Below the pieces are notes generated by a model that did not search any database, was not told the DNA's origin, and worked only from the letters and a program-made list of their open reading frames with translations. Of a DNA stretch of 64,000 nt, positions 62,801-64,000 are shown in pieces. The stretch is from Candidatus Zhuqueibacterota bacterium. Its GTDB lineage: Bacteria > Zhuqueibacterota > Zhuqueibacteria > Thermofontimicrobiales > Thiofontviventaceae. Each line of letters starts with the position of its first letter. Positions within the stretch are counted from its first letter, which is position 1. Where the stretch lies: contig JAFGOE010000100.1 in NCBI GenBank assembly GCA_016926625.1, positions 1 to 64,000 of the forward strand. The letters run 5' to 3'. A program made the translations under genes and the position numbers.

Positions 62801-63022
62801 TTATTTGTCGTCTTTGGTTTCGGTCTTATTTTGCTGATCGATTTGAGGGGTGTCGTCTTTACCGATTTCACGAGTTGCCTTCTTAAACTCCTTAATACCC
62901 TGACCCAGACCTTTTGCCAACTCGGGTAATCTTTTTGCACCAAAGAAAATCAAAAGAACGGCGAGAATTATGATGAGCTCTTGAAGTCCTATTGGTCCTA
63001 AAAATGCGACTATTGCTAACAT
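62801..63022 (-). CDS. TatA/E-type twin-arginine translocase protein (copy 1)
   Basis: 73 residues: an N-terminal membrane helix ('[18 protein letters not shown]'), a conserved '[20 protein letters not shown]' amphipathic helix (given as one motif, 51-70 region) and an acidic tail. ATG 63022 has GGAGG eight bases upstream and is preferred to ATG 63037. The protein should form the Tat channel; TatC is not in the window. Confidence 0.87.
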   Translation of the reverse strand: MLAIVAFLGPIGLQELIIILAVLLIFFGAKRLPELAKGLGQGIKEFKKATREIGKDDTPQIDQQNKTETKDDK

Positions 63023-63045
63023 GGCAGTTGCCTCCATAAGAATAA

Positions 63046-63234
63046 TTAACCTTTTAAATCATGATCTCTGTCATCGATATTGAGTTCCTCTTTGACTTCT
63101 TCGATTGCGGATCTGAATTGTTTAACAGCTTTTCCGAACCCCCTTGCCAGTTCAGGCAGTTTTTCCTTGCCGAAAACCAGCAGCACGATCAGGAAGATCA
63201 CTAATAATTCAGTGGTCCCAATGGATCCAAACAT
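63046..63234 (-). CDS. TatA/E-type twin-arginine translocase protein (copy 2)
   Basis: 62 residues with the '[16 protein letters not shown]' membrane helix and '[18 protein letters not shown]' amphipathic helix. It lies 23 bases upstream of the first copy on the same strand. Two TatA-type genes in tandem may form a mixed or specialised channel; which is TatA and which TatE/B cannot be told. Confidence 0.87.
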   Translation of the reverse strand: MFGSIGTTELLVIFLIVLLVFGKEKLPELARGFGKAVKQFRSAIEEVKEELNIDDRDHDLKG

Positions 63235-63266
63235 GATTGCATATCTCCGTTACTACGTTTATTGAC

Positions 63267-63545
63267 TCAATAATGTTTTTCACTACGGTACCATCTTAGA
63301 ATGTAAGCAGCGAGAGCGATGCCGATGATACCGATCACGTTTAATTTGAAAGAAAAGCCAAATGTAAAGACAAATACTCCTAAATTGATTGTAAACGGTT
63401 CAAAGCCAAAGATAGCTGATCTCAGAAAAAATTGTTCCACAACACCCTGGGGCAGAAGTAAGGCGATCAATTCGCCGATCGTGGTGCCGATCATGGCTCC
63501 GAGGAACAGTATAAAAATTATATAGCCAAGCGGACGTCTTCTCAT
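63267..63545 (-). CDS. DUF4321 membrane protein
   Basis: A 92-residue protein with two to three membrane helices and the look of the DUF4321 family ('GYIIFILFLGAMIGT', 'LGVFVFTFGFSFKLN'), small membrane proteins of unknown function known mostly in Firmicutes and FCB bacteria. It leads the minus-strand series with the Tat and Gat genes and has its own promoter. ATG 63545. Confidence 0.7.
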   Translation of the reverse strand: MRRRPLGYIIFILFLGAMIGTTIGELIALLLPQGVVEQFFLRSAIFGFEPFTINLGVFVFTFGFSFKLNVIGIIGIALAAYILRWYRSEKHY

Positions 63546-63614
63546 GATGCATCACCATCCAAATCAATATTCATACGATCTTTCTATAGAAGCTTAGGGT
63601 GAACACGTTCAATA

Positions 63615-63643
63615 AATATACTAAAAGATAACATAAAATACAA
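63615..63643 (-). promoter_or_regulatory. candidate promoter for DUF4321-tat-gat operon
   Basis: On the minus strand TTGTAT (63643-63638), a 17-base spacer and TATATT (63620-63615), 69 bases before the ATG at 63545. It also lies shortly after the end of the pssA-like gene. Confidence 0.55.
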
Positions 63644-63662
63644 TAGATTTTACAGATGAGTA

Positions 63663-64000
63663 TCAGGTTGTTAACGATTTTGATTTCGCTGAATTGATGA
63701 AAAAATTCATAATGCCGATAGCAATATAGACCAGACAAAGTGGGTATAGCGTCGTATAGGGAAACAGCACGATGAGTAGGAATGAGGTCAGCATGATGAT
63801 GACGGAGATAGTATGGGCTTTACCATCTTTAAACGATATTTTCAGAAAACCGTGATATTCTAAGGTGCTGATCATCAGTAGGCAGGTGATCACGATTTGA
63901 GGGCCTAAAAATCGAGTGAGGTGCAATTCACCCCAAAAATTGTAATTGAACATGACGAATGAGGATGTGGTCACAGCGGAGACAGGTATTGGGAGTCCAC
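63663..64000 (-). CDS. CDP-diacylglycerol-serine phosphatidyltransferase-like, 5' part cut by window end
   Basis: The open frame continues past base 64000, so the upstream part of the gene is missing. The visible residues begin 'GLPIPVSAV', which matches the 'GLPSPAAA' segment of PssA, and continue with several membrane helices ending 'NFFINSAKSK'. PssA makes phosphatidylserine from CDP-diacylglycerol and serine. The CDP-alcohol phosphotransferase motif would lie outside the window, so the call rests on the second half. A GTG at 63974 is internal, not the start. Confidence 0.65.
   Translation of the reverse strand, partial: GLPIPVSAVTTSSFVMFNYNFWGELHLTRFLGPQIVITCLLMISTLEYHGFLKISFKDGKAHTISVIIMLTSFLLIVLFPYTTLYPLCLVYIAIGIMNFFINSAKSKSLTT

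Noticed and set aside
61333-62943. An extended GatA starting at 62943
   Set aside because: The extra 54 residues overlap the tatA gene, are basic and low in complexity, and are absent from normal GatA proteins.
1-64000. CRISPR arrays, tRNA, rRNA, insertion sequences, prophage or defence islands
   Set aside because: I looked for direct-repeat arrays, tRNA TpsiC motifs, transposase or integrase motifs and restriction genes, and saw none. The HNH protein stands alone.

Overview
The window reads as chromosomal DNA of an uncultured, probably anaerobic bacterium of the FCB (Fibrobacteres-Chlorobi-Bacteroidetes) superphylum, for example Marinimicrobia, KSB1 or a relative. This is an inference from gene content. 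The clues are a giant surface protein with a C-terminal 'YPNPFN' type IX secretion sorting domain, a GWxTD-domain protein, a metalloprotease/TolB/Omp85-like fusion, a parallel beta-helix lipoprotein, a GatA/GatB amidotransferase, and promoters that fit TTG-N20-TAnnTT, close to the TAnnTTTG form of Bacteroidetes. No rRNA, tRNA, CRISPR array, integrase or insertion sequence was recognised.

Layout. 1-3000: a homocysteine S-methyltransferase and a RACo-type corrinoid activator. 3100-13800: cell-wall and polyamine genes: an M23 peptidase, a SWIM protein, a LysM lytic transglycosylase, two DUF1343 (NamZ-type, exo-muramidase family) proteins, and pyruvoyl arginine decarboxylase with agmatinase. 14100-20200: a secreted GH13 amylase with a partner protein, a sugar isomerase-like protein, an Smr protein and a TPR protein. 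20300-27450: a carboxylic-acid module made of a two-subunit aconitase/LeuCD-type hydro-lyase, a malic enzyme-phosphotransacetylase fusion, and a citrate-lyase-type complex whose acyl-carrier and beta subunits are fused. 27900-30900 (minus strand): MurU-like nucleotidyltransferase, a free-standing RapZ C-terminal domain, an AmgK-like sugar kinase and a coiled-coil protein, with an intrinsic-terminator-like hairpin 13 nt before the kinase start. 31400-39000: a run of envelope and housekeeping genes (YARHG protein, amidase, beta-helix lipoprotein, lipid kinase, PrmA, DUF4390-like protein, B-box-polysaccharide deacetylase). 39200-45900: outer-membrane fusion protein, GWxTD protein, and a convergent VWA membrane protein. 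46200-55250: a 3,010-residue mosaic adhesin. 55650-64000: cupin, ABC-F, HNH, a divergent YchF, then (minus strand) DUF4321, two TatA proteins, GatA and GatB, and a PssA gene cut by the window end.

How the genes fit together. Many genes concern peptidoglycan turnover: lytic transglycosylase, M23 peptidase, amidase, a PdaA-like deacetylase and two NamZ-type proteins can release muropeptides and MurNAc, and the kinase/MurU pair can return MurNAc to UDP-MurNAc. The hydro-lyase/citrate-lyase/malic-enzyme block looks like fermentation of a hydroxy- or unsaturated carboxylic acid to acetate and pyruvate; the exact substrate cannot be read from the sequence. The first two genes fit a split, corrinoid-dependent methionine synthase with ATP-driven reactivation. 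All functional calls come from motif and family recognition by eye; no database search was run.
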